DNA of 15,241 nt from CAZCAC01 sp964496575 (GCA_964496575.1 CAZCAC010000175.1:1-15241); one strand, 5' to 3'. Positions 1 through 8,222 are shown, counted from the stretch's first letter. The notes: generated by a model from the letters alone, not told the origin. Translations and numbers: made by a program.

Positions 1-4
1 CTTC

Positions 5-23
5 AGCCAGCCAAGGGCTGGCT
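5..23. repeat. Short perfect inverted repeat at the window edge
   Basis: Arms AGCCAGCC (5-12) and GGCTGGCT (16-23) are perfect complements around the loop AAG. There is no T-rich tract on either side. It could be a transcription terminator of a gene outside the window or of the minus-strand gene ending at 208, but it lies 185 bp beyond that stop. The rest of 1-207 shows no gene or RNA that I recognise. Confidence 0.35.
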
Positions 24-157
24 TCGCGCGGCTCCCCCGCCGGGGGGACACCCCCAGGAGACATCAAGACCCCTGAATCCGCAAGAGATACCAAAACTCG
101 GGCCCGCGACCCCGCATCCCTGTCCCGTGGCCGAAGCCGGAGTCGATCAGACGCCAT

Positions 158-172
158 GGAGGCCCGGCCTCC
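158..172. terminator. GC-rich palindrome downstream of the FG-GAP gene
   Basis: GGAGGCC and GGCCTCC flank a single C, giving a perfect 15-base inverted repeat 36-50 bases beyond the stop codon of the minus-strand gene that ends at 208. It can fold as a six-pair stem with a CCG loop. No T-run follows on the minus strand, so termination here is a guess from position only. Confidence 0.3.
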
Positions 173-207
173 CGCAGCACTCGTGGGTTGACAGGAGGGC
201 CTCAGTT

Positions 208-1899
208 TCAGGGAACGAACGTCGCATTCAATCCGTTCGAGAGGTTGAAGCCCGCTAGGGTGATCGGGTCGCGGTACCAGTACTGGAAGTTCCAGGTGCT
301 GCCGACCGTGATCTCCGCGGCGGCCGTCTGCGGGTCGTCGTAGTCGACCGCGAGGGAAGCGAAGCCGAAATCGTCGGTGACGGCGACCCCGAGACGGGAG
401 ATCGACCCGCCGACGCAGCGGTAACCATCGCCGAAGGGCACCTCGATCTGCGCCAGGCCGTAGAAGAACAGCCCTGACTGGTTCGGGATCGCCCAGTCGC
501 AGGTCAGCACGAGGTCATCCGCGGAGATGCTGGTCGAGCCGGTGTACCAGATCTCGGCGTACTGCGCGGCCGAGTTGTGCCCGGAGATGCAGTAGGTCGA
601 GGTGAGCGGCGGCGAGTCGGAGAAGGAGAGCACGTACAGCGCCCCGGTGAACGGGCCGGGACCGGAATCCTCTCCCCAGGCGCCGACCAGGAGCTCGTCC
701 TTGCCGTCGAGATCGAGGTCTCCCCCCGCTGCAACGGCGGCGCCGAAGCGGATCTCCGCCTCGGAGCCGTCGACGGTGGCGATCTTGTGGCCGTCGCTCC
801 CGGAGTGGATCCGTACGCTGCCCGAGCTGAGTCCGTTCCCGTCGGATGCAAAGGCACCGATCAGGAGGTCGGCGAGGCCGTCGTCGTCGACGTCGAAGTT
901 CCCCGCCACCGCGCTCCCGAAGGAGTCACCCGCCATGCTGCCGTAGAAGGTGTGGAGGTGCGCGCCAGACGAGCCGGAGAAGACCTGCGCGCTGCCGCTG
1001 TTCGAACCGAAGAGATCCGCGCCGGGGGCGCCGACGATCCAGTCGCTCCGGCCGTCGCCGTCGACATCGCCCGCATCCCCCACGGCGTAGCCGAAGGCGT
1101 CGCCCGCGACCTGACCGCGCAGCACGCGCAGCAAGGTGCCGGTCGAACCGGAGTAGACGTAGGCACTGCCCGCTCCCACTCCGAGCTGATCGTTCCAGTG
1201 AGCACCGACGATGAAGTCCCCGAAACCGTCACCGTTGGAGTCCTCGAGACCGGCGACCGCACCGCCGAAGAGGTCGTACGCCGCTTGCCCGGCGACGGAG
1301 TACAGCTGCTGACCGGTCGCGCCGGAGTAGAGCCGCGCCCGACCCACGTTCTTCATCGGGCCGATGTCCGACGCCCAGGATCCAGCGAGGATCTCCCCAC
1401 GACCGTCGCCGTCAGTATCGGGTACGTACGACACCGAGATACCGAGGTTGTCCCCCGCCGCAGCGCCTACGAGGTGGTGGAGGAGCGAACCGTCGAGGCC
1501 GGAGTAGACGTAGACGCTGCCGCTGTCGGCCCCGTTCGAGTTCTCCCCGTACGCCCCGATGATCACGTCGCCGAGTCCGTCTCCGTCGACATCACCGCCA
1601 CTCACGGAGTAGCCGAACATGTCGAGCGAAGCGCCTCCCTCGAACTCGTAGAGCTGGGTGCCGCTGGCGCCGGAGACGACGCGCACCGAGCCGGACATCG
1701 TGCCGTGGGGCGTGTCGTAGGGCGCACCGACGACCCAGTCGGGAACGGTGTCGCCGCTGACGTCGCCGAGGCCGGCGACGGAGTAGCCGAAACGGTCCCC
1801 GGAGGTCTTCCCGGTGATGTGGAACAGCTCGTTCTGAGCCGAAGCGGATTGGTGGAGGAGGGCGAGCGCGAAAGCCGCGGAGGCGATGGATACCTTCAT
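208..1899 (-). CDS. Secreted seven-repeat FG-GAP beta-propeller protein with shared C-terminal domain
   Basis: A 563-residue exported protein. The ATG at 1899 was chosen because the peptide from there (MKVSIASAAFALALLHQSASAQ) is a typical Sec signal peptide with an Ala-x-Ala type cleavage site; an in-frame start at 1950 would add 17 polar residues in front of it. No clear ribosome binding site precedes either start. Residues about 33-425 hold seven FG-GAP repeats spaced about 58 residues apart. Each begins with an FG-like pair (near 37, 95, 152, 211, 269, 327, 385) and continues with a calcium-type acidic loop such as DVDGDG, then VGA. That number fits a closed integrin-like propeller. Residues 436-563 form the C-terminal domain also found in the proteins at 6513-8222 and 10800-12716 (Tyr436-Cys437, PFGDG, RCVGG near 494, WNFQ-x-WYRDP near 536-545). 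The binding partner is unknown; an adhesive or surface role is inferred. It lies 224 bp downstream of the sulfatase-like gene on the same strand. Confidence 0.9.
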   Translation of the reverse strand: MKVSIASAAFALALLHQSASAQNELFHITGKTSGDRFGYSVAGLGDVSGDTVPDWVVGAPYDTPHGTMSGSVRVVSGASGTQLYEFEGGASLDMFGYSVSGGDVDGDGLGDVIIGAYGENSNGADSGSVYVYSGLDGSLLHHLVGAAAGDNLGISVSYVPDTDGDGRGEILAGSWASDIGPMKNVGRARLYSGATGQQLYSVAGQAAYDLFGGAVAGLEDSNGDGFGDFIVGAHWNDQLGVGAGSAYVYSGSTGTLLRVLRGQVAGDAFGYAVGDAGDVDGDGRSDWIVGAPGADLFGSNSGSAQVFSGSSGAHLHTFYGSMAGDSFGSAVAGNFDVDDDGLADLLIGAFASDGNGLSSGSVRIHSGSDGHKIATVDGSEAEIRFGAAVAAGGDLDLDGKDELLVGAWGEDSGPGPFTGALYVLSFSDSPPLTSTYCISGHNSAAQYAEIWYTGSTSISADDLVLTCDWAIPNQSGLFFYGLAQIEVPFGDGYRCVGGSISRLGVAVTDDFGFASLAVDYDDPQTAAAEITVGSTWNFQYWYRDPITLAGFNLSNGLNATFVP

Positions 1900-2091
1900 A
1901 TTGTGATTCGAGCGATCCCGGCGGTGATAGAGAGATATCGAGACCGTCACTCAAACCTATCCCCGATGTCTCGAGGGCGTCGAAGGGATTCGCACGATCC
2001 GACCCGGTCAGGTCCGGAACGGCTCGGCGGGCGCGGCCAGGGGCTGTTCAGCTGGCGCAGGCCGGGTCCGCCCTCCCCGGAAGAGGCGCGA

Positions 2092-2108
2092 CCGGAAATG
2101 TTTTCCGG
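2092..2108 (-). terminator. Hairpin after the sulfatase-like gene
   Basis: CCGGAAA (2092-2098) and TTTCCGG (2102-2108) form a perfect seven-pair stem with loop TGT, 15 bases past the stop of the minus-strand sulfatase-like gene (2124). The position suits a terminator, but no T-run follows on the minus strand. The rest of the 224-bp gap (1900-2123) shows no gene. A weak promoter for the FG-GAP gene may lie near 1920-1955 on the minus strand (TTGAGT as -35), but no convincing -10 box is visible. Confidence 0.4.
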
Positions 2109-2123
2109 GTGAGCTGCGCCGGA

Positions 2124-3647
2124 TCAGTCGATGTAGCCGAGCGAGCGGAGCTTGGACTCGACGTCGGAGGGAATCTCTCCCCCCTCGCCGGCGAAGATCC
2201 GCCTTCGGACCGCCTCCGCGGCCTCGGCCCATTGCGGAGTCCAGGCCTCGACCTCGGCCTTCAGCGCGCGCTCCGCGGCGCCGAGCTCCACCTCGCCGGT
2301 CCCCTCCAGGAGATTCGAGAGCTCTCCGGGATCGGACCGCAGGTCGTAGTGCTCGTCCGCCTGACCGTTCGAATAGGTGATCCACTTCTGATCACGCGAC
2401 CGGACCGCCAGCACCGCTCGGTTGTAGTGCGGGGCGAGCTCGTGCAGTCCCTGCTTGACCGCGGTCACGCCGAAGGGCTTGAGCAGCTCGCCGTAGGCGA
2501 ACTCCCTGGTCTCCGAGAGGTGGTCGATCGTCTCCACCTGGGCGGGGCGCTCCAGCCCGAGGAGCCCGCAGAGGGTCGGCACCAGGTCGGCGTTCTGGAT
2601 CAGCTGGTTCTGCGGCCCGGTGATACCCATCGACTTCGGCCACTTGACGATCCACGGGATGCGCAGCAGCTCGTCGTAGCAGACGAACTGGTGACCGAGC
2701 ACTCCGTGACGACCGACGCAGTCACCGTGATCGGCGGTGATGATCACCAGCGTCTCGTCCCAGCGAGGATCGCCGGATAGATCGTCGAAAAGCGCGCCGA
2801 GCTTCTCGTCCATGTACGCGATACAGCCGTCGTACAGGCCGCCGAGGATGGCGAAGTCCTCCTCGTTCATGTCCACCAGGCCGACCGCGTGCGGATTGGG
2901 GCGCTGGTTGACCGCGGAGAAGCTCCGGCCGTGCAGCTCGCGCGGCACGAAGGTCTTGCGATAGCGATGTGGAGGCCGGTATTCCGCGTGGGTCTCCATC
3001 AGGTGCATGTAGACGAACTTCGGCCGATCGCGGTGCTCGCGCCACAGCGACCGGACCCGGTCGAAGCAGCCTTTCGCCCCGTCGTCGTTGAAGCCCGAGA
3101 CCCAGAAGGAGAGCTTGCCGTGCAGGGAGGCGCGCGCGTGGAGGTGTGCTTCCGCCTCCACGCTGAGGTCGTGATCGACGCGTTCGAACTCCACCGGGGG
3201 CGGGTGCTCGTCCTGTTGCGCCTGCTCCGGCGCGGTTTGCCGCACGCGGCGGAGGAGCTTCCGCCACAAGGGCGGCGGCGCTTCCCAGCTCTCGGCGAAG
3301 CCACGGTCGAGGCCGCTGAAGTCCGAGACGTACGGCACCACGCCGGTGATCTTCGCGGTGTGGTATCCCGCGCCGGCGAGCAGCTCGGGAAGTGAGACGT
3401 ACTCTTCCGACAGGCGGTCGCCGTCGATCACCAGCCGGTGCGTCGACTCGTAGGTTCCGGTGAACAGGCTGGCGGTCGACGGGAGCGTCCAGGTTGCGGT
3501 CGAGATGCAGTTCTCGTAGAACGCCAGCTGCGAGGCGAGGCGCTCGAGGTGCGGCGTGGTGCGCTTCTCGTAGCCGTAGACGGAGAAGTTCTCCGCGCGA
3601 GCGGCGTCGAGCACCACGAAGAGGATGTCGGGGCGGGGGACGGACAC
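2124..3647 (-). CDS. Sulfatase-fold hydrolase lacking the formylglycine cysteine (alkaline phosphatase superfamily)
   Basis: 507 residues, GTG start at 3647; the peptide begins directly with the first core strand (PDILFVVLDAARAE), and no earlier in-frame start is available. There is no signal peptide, so it is probably cytoplasmic. Sulfatase-family landmarks are Asp14 (metal), the YGYEKRTTPHLERLA segment, the nucleophile loop at 51-63, His215/His220, the metal motif TADHGD (Asp306-His307) and His319. The tail has YDLRSDPGE (434-442) and ends KLRSLGYID, as in many proteins annotated sulfatase. The nucleophile loop reads WTLPSTASLFTG: the Cys or Ser of the sulfatase signature C-x-P-S-R is Thr54, and the Arg is Thr58. 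It should therefore not be matured to formylglycine and may be a threonine-nucleophile phosphodiesterase, phosphomonoesterase or transferase. The substrate is unknown. It is divergent from clpB with a 222-bp gap that holds regulatory sites. Confidence 0.88.
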   Translation of the reverse strand: MSVPRPDILFVVLDAARAENFSVYGYEKRTTPHLERLASQLAFYENCISTATWTLPSTASLFTGTYESTHRLVIDGDRLSEEYVSLPELLAGAGYHTAKITGVVPYVSDFSGLDRGFAESWEAPPPLWRKLLRRVRQTAPEQAQQDEHPPPVEFERVDHDLSVEAEAHLHARASLHGKLSFWVSGFNDDGAKGCFDRVRSLWREHRDRPKFVYMHLMETHAEYRPPHRYRKTFVPRELHGRSFSAVNQRPNPHAVGLVDMNEEDFAILGGLYDGCIAYMDEKLGALFDDLSGDPRWDETLVIITADHGDCVGRHGVLGHQFVCYDELLRIPWIVKWPKSMGITGPQNQLIQNADLVPTLCGLLGLERPAQVETIDHLSETREFAYGELLKPFGVTAVKQGLHELAPHYNRAVLAVRSRDQKWITYSNGQADEHYDLRSDPGELSNLLEGTGEVELGAAERALKAEVEAWTPQWAEAAEAVRRRIFAGEGGEIPSDVESKLRSLGYID

Positions 3648-3730
3648 GAGATGGGGAGGCTAGCGAACCACGGGCGCGGGACCCAGGACGCTGCATTCTC
3701 TATCGGACACGAGGCGGGGGGTACCCTAGC

Positions 3731-3764
3731 TGCCATTTCGGCACAAATCTCCGCCGATATGGCA
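3731..3764. promoter_or_regulatory. Two tandem dyads (TGCC-N5-GGCA type), likely activator sites upstream of clpB
   Basis: TGCCATTTCGGCA (3731-3743) is a dyad TGCC-N5-GGCA. CGCCGATATGGCA (3752-3764) is a near-copy with one changed outer base. Their centres (3737 and 3758) are 21 bp apart, about two helical turns, so two dimers would sit on one DNA face. Together they also form a larger inverted repeat: 13-base arms 3730-3742 and 3753-3765 with 12 of 13 complementary. They lie about 104 and 83 bp upstream of the start predicted from the sigma-54 promoter at 3815-3830, the usual distance for an enhancer-binding activator. They are also 84-117 bp upstream of the divergent sulfatase-like gene and might serve both. 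The binding protein is not in the window. Confidence 0.6.
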
Positions 3765-3814
3765 GTTACCTGCAGGGAGATCCCCACTTGCGGCCCAGAA
3801 AAGGCCGTTTTGCC

Positions 3815-3830
3815 TGGCACATCGGTTGCT
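3815..3830 (+). promoter_or_regulatory. Sigma-54 (-24/-12) promoter of clpB
   Basis: TGGCAC (3815-3820), five bases, then TTGCT (3826-3830) matches the RpoN consensus TGGCAC-N5-TTGCW exactly. The invariant GG (3816-3817) and GC (3828-3829) are separated by exactly ten bases. Transcription would start near 3841, leaving a leader of about 29 bases before the clpB ATG with a strong ribosome binding site. This motif needs an ATP-driven activator; the tandem dyads upstream fit that. No CIRCE (HrcA) element was found. Sequence match is direct; use in vivo is inferred. Confidence 0.72.
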
Positions 3831-3869
3831 CTGGATCCTGGTGCAGCTCTCGAACAGCGGAGGTGAAAG

Positions 3870-6428
3870 ATGCAGCAGTACACGATCAAGTCCCAGGAAG
3901 CGATCCAGAATGCCCAGCGCATCGCCCAGAGCGCGGGGCATCCGGAGATCACGCCCCTTCACCTGGCGGTGTCCCTCCTCGGCGAGCCGGAGGGGGTCAG
4001 CGGAGCGATTCTCCAGCGCCTCGAGGTGGAGCCGCGCGCGCTGGTCGCGGAACTGTCCGGCCGGCTGGACCAGCTTCCGCGCGCCAGCGGAGGGGAGCTC
4101 GGCATGTCGGCCGACCTCGGCCGCTGCCTGACCGAGGCGGGAAGTCTCGCCGCGGGAATGGGCGACGAGTACGTCTCGACCGAGCACCTGTTGCTCGCGC
4201 TGACCAGGGCGGGGGGCCCGGAGGTCCAGGGCATCTTCGCCGCGCGCGAGATCAGCCCCGAGCGCGTCGAGGCCGCCCTGGCCGAGGTGCGCGGCGGGCG
4301 CCGCGTGACCACGCCCGATCCCGAAGCGACCTTCGAGGCGCTCGAGAAGTACGCCCGTGACCTGACCGCCGAAGCGGAGGCGGGCAAGCTCGATCCGGTC
4401 ATCGGCCGCGACGACGAGATTCGTCGCACGACCCAGGTGCTGGCCCGGCGACGCAAGAACAACCCCGTGCTGCTCGGCGACCCCGGCGTCGGCAAGACCG
4501 CGATCGTCGAGGGGCTCGCGCTGCGCATCGTCGAAGGGGACGTGCCCGAGAGCCTGAAGGGCAAGCGCGTGATGGCGCTCGACATCGGCTCGCTGCTCGC
4601 CGGCGCGAAATATCGCGGCGAGTTCGAGGAGCGATTGAAGGCGGTGCTGGAGGAAGTCGCCGAGGCGAACGGCGAGGTGGTGCTCTTCATCGACGAGCTG
4701 CACACCATGGTCGGTGCCGGCGGCGCCGAAGGCGCGGTCGACGCGGCCAACATGCTGAAACCCGCGCTGGCGCGGGGCGATCTGCGCTGCATCGGCGCGA
4801 CCACGGTCGACGAATACCGCAAGTACATCGAGAAGGACGCCGCGCTCGAGCGCCGCTTCATGCCGGTGGCGATCGACGAGCCGAGCGTCGAGGACACCGT
4901 CGCCATCCTGCGCGGGCTGAAGGAGCGCTACGAGGTGCACCACGGCGTGCGCATCGAGGACGAGGCGCTGGTCGCCGCGTCGCGATTGGCCGATCGACAC
5001 ATCACCGACCGCTTCATGCCCGACAAGGCGATCGACTGCGTCGACGAGGCGGCGTCGCAGCTGCGCATCCTGATCGACTCGATGCCCCCCGAGCTGGAGC
5101 GGGTCGAGCGACGCACTCGCCAGCTGGAGATCGAGCGGACCGCCCTCGGCAAGGACGACGGGGAGGGCGCCCGCCGCCGGATGGCCGAGATCGACCGCGA
5201 GCTCGCCGATATCGGCGAGGAGAGCGGCGCCCTGCGCACGCGCTGGGACACCGAGAAGGAGCTGATCACCTCGATCCGCGCCGGCAAGCTCCTGATCGAG
5301 AGCCTCCGCGAGGAGGCGGTCAAGACCGAGCGCGAGGGTGACTTCGAGCGCGTGGCCGAGATCCGCTTCGGCGAGGTCCCCGAGGCCGAGGCGCAGCTGG
5401 AGCAGAACGTCGAGAGGCTGCAGGAGGTGCAGCGCGACGGTGCGCTCCTGCCCGAGGCGGTCGACGCCGAGCTGATCGCGCAGATCATCGGCCGCTGGAC
5501 CGGCATCCCGGCCTCGCGCCTGCTGGAGACGGAGCGCGACAAGCTCCTGCACATGGAGGATCGCATCCACGAGCGCCTGATCGGCCAGGAGGGTCCGGTC
5601 CGGGCGATCGCCGAGGCGGTGCGCCGCGCGCGCGCGGGCCTGCAGGAGACGACGCGCCCGCTGGGCTCGTTCTTGCTGCTCGGCCCGACCGGCGTTGGCA
5701 AGACCGAGCTGGCCCGCGCGCTGGCGGAGTTCCTCTTCGATGACGAGCGCAACATGACGCGCATCGACATGAGCGAGTACATGGAGAAGCACGCGGTCAG
5801 TCGCCTGATCGGCGCGCCTCCCGGGTACATCGGCCACGACGAGGGCGGCGCGCTGACCGAAGCGGTGCGGCGCAAGCCCCACTCGGTGGTGCTCTTCGAC
5901 GAGGTCGAGAAGGCGCACCCCGACGTCTTCAACGTGCTGCTGCAACTGCTCGACGACGGCCGGCTGACCGACAGCAAGGGACGCACCGTCGACTTCACCC
6001 AGACGCTGGTGCTCCTGACCAGCAACTTGCGGCAGGAGGCGGATGTGCACCGGCACTTCCGGCCGGAGTTCATCAACCGCCTCGACGAGATCCTGACCTT
6101 CGAGGCCCTCGCCCCCGAGCAGATCCGGTCGATCGTCGACGTGCAGCTGCGACGCCTGCGCGAGCACCTCGCCGAGCAGGAGCTCGAGCTCGAGCTCACG
6201 GACGACGCCAAGGCGGAGCTGGCCCGCGAGGGCTACGACCCCGAGTTCGGCGCCCGACCGCTGAAGCGCGCGATCCAGAAGCACGTCCAGAACCCGCTGG
6301 CGGACGCGATCCTCTCCGGCGCGGTCGAGCGCGGAGATCTCGCCCGGATCGACTTCCGCGACGGGGAGTACTACGTCGAGGCGATTCGCGGCGCGCTCGC
6401 GGCGGAGCGGCTGGAGGAGGTCGCTTGA
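3870..6428 (+). CDS. clpB: ClpB disaggregase (Hsp100), with a short deletion in the second AAA+ module
   Basis: 852 residues; ATP-dependent chaperone that threads aggregated proteins through a hexameric pore with DnaK help, in the cytoplasm. ATG 3870 is preceded by GGAGG (3859-3863) at a six-base gap. Domains: Clp N-terminal repeats 1-145; first AAA+ with Walker A GDPGVGKT (203-210), pore loop GAKYRGEFEER (245-254), Walker B LFIDE (272-276) and arginine finger region ALERRF (325-330); M-domain coiled coil about 400-525, which separates ClpB from ClpA/ClpX; second AAA+ with Walker A GPTGVGKT (605-612), pore loop GYIG (652-655), Walker B VVLFDE (673-678), sensor 1 TSN (717-719), RPEFINR (731-737) and sensor 2 GARPLKR (794-800). 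Odd: only nine residues separate TSNL from HFRPEF-type sequence, against about 28 in E. coli ClpB as I recall it, so an in-frame loss of about 19 residues. Regulation is probably by the sigma-54 promoter just upstream. No dnaK, grpE or dnaJ lies in the window. Confidence 0.97.
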   Translation: MQQYTIKSQEAIQNAQRIAQSAGHPEITPLHLAVSLLGEPEGVSGAILQRLEVEPRALVAELSGRLDQLPRASGGELGMSADLGRCLTEAGSLAAGMGDEYVSTEHLLLALTRAGGPEVQGIFAAREISPERVEAALAEVRGGRRVTTPDPEATFEALEKYARDLTAEAEAGKLDPVIGRDDEIRRTTQVLARRRKNNPVLLGDPGVGKTAIVEGLALRIVEGDVPESLKGKRVMALDIGSLLAGAKYRGEFEERLKAVLEEVAEANGEVVLFIDELHTMVGAGGAEGAVDAANMLKPALARGDLRCIGATTVDEYRKYIEKDAALERRFMPVAIDEPSVEDTVAILRGLKERYEVHHGVRIEDEALVAASRLADRHITDRFMPDKAIDCVDEAASQLRILIDSMPPELERVERRTRQLEIERTALGKDDGEGARRRMAEIDRELADIGEESGALRTRWDTEKELITSIRAGKLLIESLREEAVKTEREGDFERVAEIRFGEVPEAEAQLEQNVERLQEVQRDGALLPEAVDAELIAQIIGRWTGIPASRLLETERDKLLHMEDRIHERLIGQEGPVRAIAEAVRRARAGLQETTRPLGSFLLLGPTGVGKTELARALAEFLFDDERNMTRIDMSEYMEKHAVSRLIGAPPGYIGHDEGGALTEAVRRKPHSVVLFDEVEKAHPDVFNVLLQLLDDGRLTDSKGRTVDFTQTLVLLTSNLRQEADVHRHFRPEFINRLDEILTFEALAPEQIRSIVDVQLRRLREHLAEQELELELTDDAKAELAREGYDPEFGARPLKRAIQKHVQNPLADAILSGAVERGDLARIDFRDGEYYVEAIRGALAAERLEEVA

Positions 6429-6449
6429 TTGGCGCCTCGGGAACGGAGA

Positions 6450-6475
6450 GGGGCCGGCCCTCGAAGGCCGGCCCC
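6450..6475. terminator. Perfect GC hairpin between convergent clpB and protease genes
   Basis: GGGGCCGGCC (6450-6459) and GGCCGGCCCC (6466-6475) form a perfect ten-pair stem with loop CTCGAA. It starts 22 bases after the clpB stop and lies 38 bases beyond the stop of the convergent protease gene at 6513. No T-run follows on either strand, but position and strength suit a bidirectional terminator. Confidence 0.7.
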
Positions 6476-6512
6476 ATGTTCGTCGGGCGCAGTCACCCGA
6501 TCCCCGCCGAGG

Positions 6513-8222
6513 TCACGGGCAGATCTCGATGCTCAGCGCGTCGGTGAGGTTGAACTGGCTCCCGCCCCCGGCCGGATCGCGGTACCATCCCTGGCACTTC
6601 CAGATGTCGCCGGTCAGCCAGTCACCGAACCCGCCGCCGCCGACGGGCGGTTGGGACCAGTCGACCTTCATCACCGCGAAGCCGAACATGTCGGCCTTGA
6701 ACGGCTTGAAGCGATAGAGGCCCACGCCGCCGGCGTTCACGCAGCGCCAGCCGTTGCCGAAGGGAATCTCGGTCTCGCCCGCGCCGTAGTAGAACATCAG
6801 GAACTGATCCGGGGGGGCGTCGGTCGCCACCAGGTGGAAGTCGTCAGCCGATGCGCTGGCCGTACCCGTCCAGGTGATTAGCGCTCCCGACCCGACCGAG
6901 TTCGGGGCCGTCGAGCAGTAGTTGACCGGGTCCGAGCAACTCGGCACGATCAAGCTGAGAGCACCGAAGGTGTCGATGCGGCCGTACCCGTAGGTGTTGT
7001 CCACCCCGCCGGCTCCCAGATCGTCGCACCCTGCCTTGAGCGCGCTCTCCACCTCGTCCGGGGTGAGGGACGGGTTGTAGGACCAGATCAGCCCGACCAG
7101 CCCGGCGGTCAGCGGAGTGGAGAAGCTCGTTCCACTCACCGTGGCGTAGTCGTTGTCGTGCCCGGAGTCTGTGGTGTAGATACCGTCACCGGGTGCGGTC
7201 AGATCGACGAAATTGCCGTACGCCGACCAGCTGGGCTTGGTGTCGCTCGAATTGGTCGCGCCCACGACGATCATGTCGTCCGCGTCGCGGTTCCCGTACG
7301 TGAGGTTCCGGCCATCGTTCCCAGCGGCCCAGATCAGGAGTCCGCCGATCGACTTGATGTAGGTGGCCGTGGTCAGATTCGAGGAGGTATCGGGTCCGCT
7401 GTAGCTGACGCTCGCCGCACGGTCGCCGGCTTCGATCGCCGTGCGCGCGCCGTGCTGGATATCGCTGAGGTACGCGCCACCGCTGGAGTCGTTGGTCACC
7501 CGAATCATGCGGTGGCTGAGATCCCAGCCGACCCCCGCGATCCCGATGCCGTTGTTGCCGTTCGCGGCAGCGCATCCGGTGCACATCGTTCCGTGCGCGT
7601 GCACCGGGCCGATGTTCCCGCCGTTGGATTCCCACTTCTGGTTCACGGCGTTGTAGCCCTCGAGGCGGTGCAGCTGGAGATCGTTGTGCGTCGTGCGCAC
7701 GCCAGTGTCGCAGATCGCCACGGCGGCCGCAGGGTTCCCGGTGTGGATGTCCCAGCCGTCGGCCGAGTCCATGCGGTTCGCGTTGTGGTGCCACTGGTTG
7801 CCGAAGCCGGGGTCGTTCGGGGTGCCCACGGGATAGACGATCCAGTCCGGCTCCGCGTACTGGAACAGCCCGGTTGCCATCAGGTCGCGAGACACGCCGT
7901 TCTCGGTCTCGCCCTCGGTGAGCTCGATGATGAATTCGTCGGTCTCGGGAACGTACCGGAGCACCTCGCTCTGGCGAGCGAGCTCGTGGGCGGAGGCGAC
8001 GAGGGCGCCGGCCGCCGCGGTGGGCATTCCGGCTCCGATCCACGCCGTGAGCTGGACGGGCCGGACGATCATCCGGCCGGAGAACTCCCTCAGACCGGGG
8101 AGCTCCGCGAAGTCGTTGCGGGGGGTCGGGGGAGCGGCGTCGTCGCCGGCTCCCGCCGGTAGGGCGATTCCAGCCGCGATCAGCACGGTGGTGAGAAGGG
8201 TGGTTCTGGGGGAGAGCTGCAT
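6513..8222 (-). CDS. Secreted subtilisin-like serine protease (S8) with shared C-terminal domain
   Basis: 569 residues. ATG 8222 begins a Sec signal peptide (about 1-26, with the hydrophobic stretch TTVLIAAGIALPAGAGDD). AGGAGA lies 17 bases upstream, longer than usual spacing. Residues about 45-130 resemble an inhibitor-type propeptide that ends in a Y-A-E-P-D motif typical of S8 precursors. The catalytic domain spans about 140-425: Asp172 in CDTG, His210 in HGT, oxyanion Asn302 in AAGND, and Ser366 in GTSFSTP. All are present, so activity is expected. Residues 435-569 are the C-terminal domain shared with the proteins at 208-1899 and 10800-12716 (PFGNG, RCV near 493-495, GWYRDP near 545-550, final FNLTDAL). 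The likely role is an extracellular or surface-bound endopeptidase; the target is unknown. It converges on clpB and diverges from the FAD oxidoreductase gene. Confidence 0.95.
   Translation of the reverse strand: MQLSPRTTLLTTVLIAAGIALPAGAGDDAAPPTPRNDFAELPGLREFSGRMIVRPVQLTAWIGAGMPTAAAGALVASAHELARQSEVLRYVPETDEFIIELTEGETENGVSRDLMATGLFQYAEPDWIVYPVGTPNDPGFGNQWHHNANRMDSADGWDIHTGNPAAAVAICDTGVRTTHNDLQLHRLEGYNAVNQKWESNGGNIGPVHAHGTMCTGCAAANGNNGIGIAGVGWDLSHRMIRVTNDSSGGAYLSDIQHGARTAIEAGDRAASVSYSGPDTSSNLTTATYIKSIGGLLIWAAGNDGRNLTYGNRDADDMIVVGATNSSDTKPSWSAYGNFVDLTAPGDGIYTTDSGHDNDYATVSGTSFSTPLTAGLVGLIWSYNPSLTPDEVESALKAGCDDLGAGGVDNTYGYGRIDTFGALSLIVPSCSDPVNYCSTAPNSVGSGALITWTGTASASADDFHLVATDAPPDQFLMFYYGAGETEIPFGNGWRCVNAGGVGLYRFKPFKADMFGFAVMKVDWSQPPVGGGGFGDWLTGDIWKCQGWYRDPAGGGSQFNLTDALSIEICP

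Noticed and set aside
577..2112. Long plus-strand open frame antisense to the FG-GAP gene
   Set aside because: Its translation is rich in Val, Glu, Arg and Gly with no domain. The minus-strand frame has a signal peptide and seven clear repeats. High GC with strong third-position bias opens antisense frames.
3648..3869. CIRCE/HrcA or CtsR operator upstream of clpB
   Set aside because: No TTAGCACTC-N9-GAGTGCTAA or GGTCAAA-type heptads are present; the dyads there have a different sequence (TGCC-N5-GGCA).
3726..6284. Very long minus-strand open frame antisense to clpB
   Set aside because: The clpB frame carries every motif of the family. The antisense frame is a composition shadow rich in Leu, Arg, Ala and Asp, with no recognisable fold.
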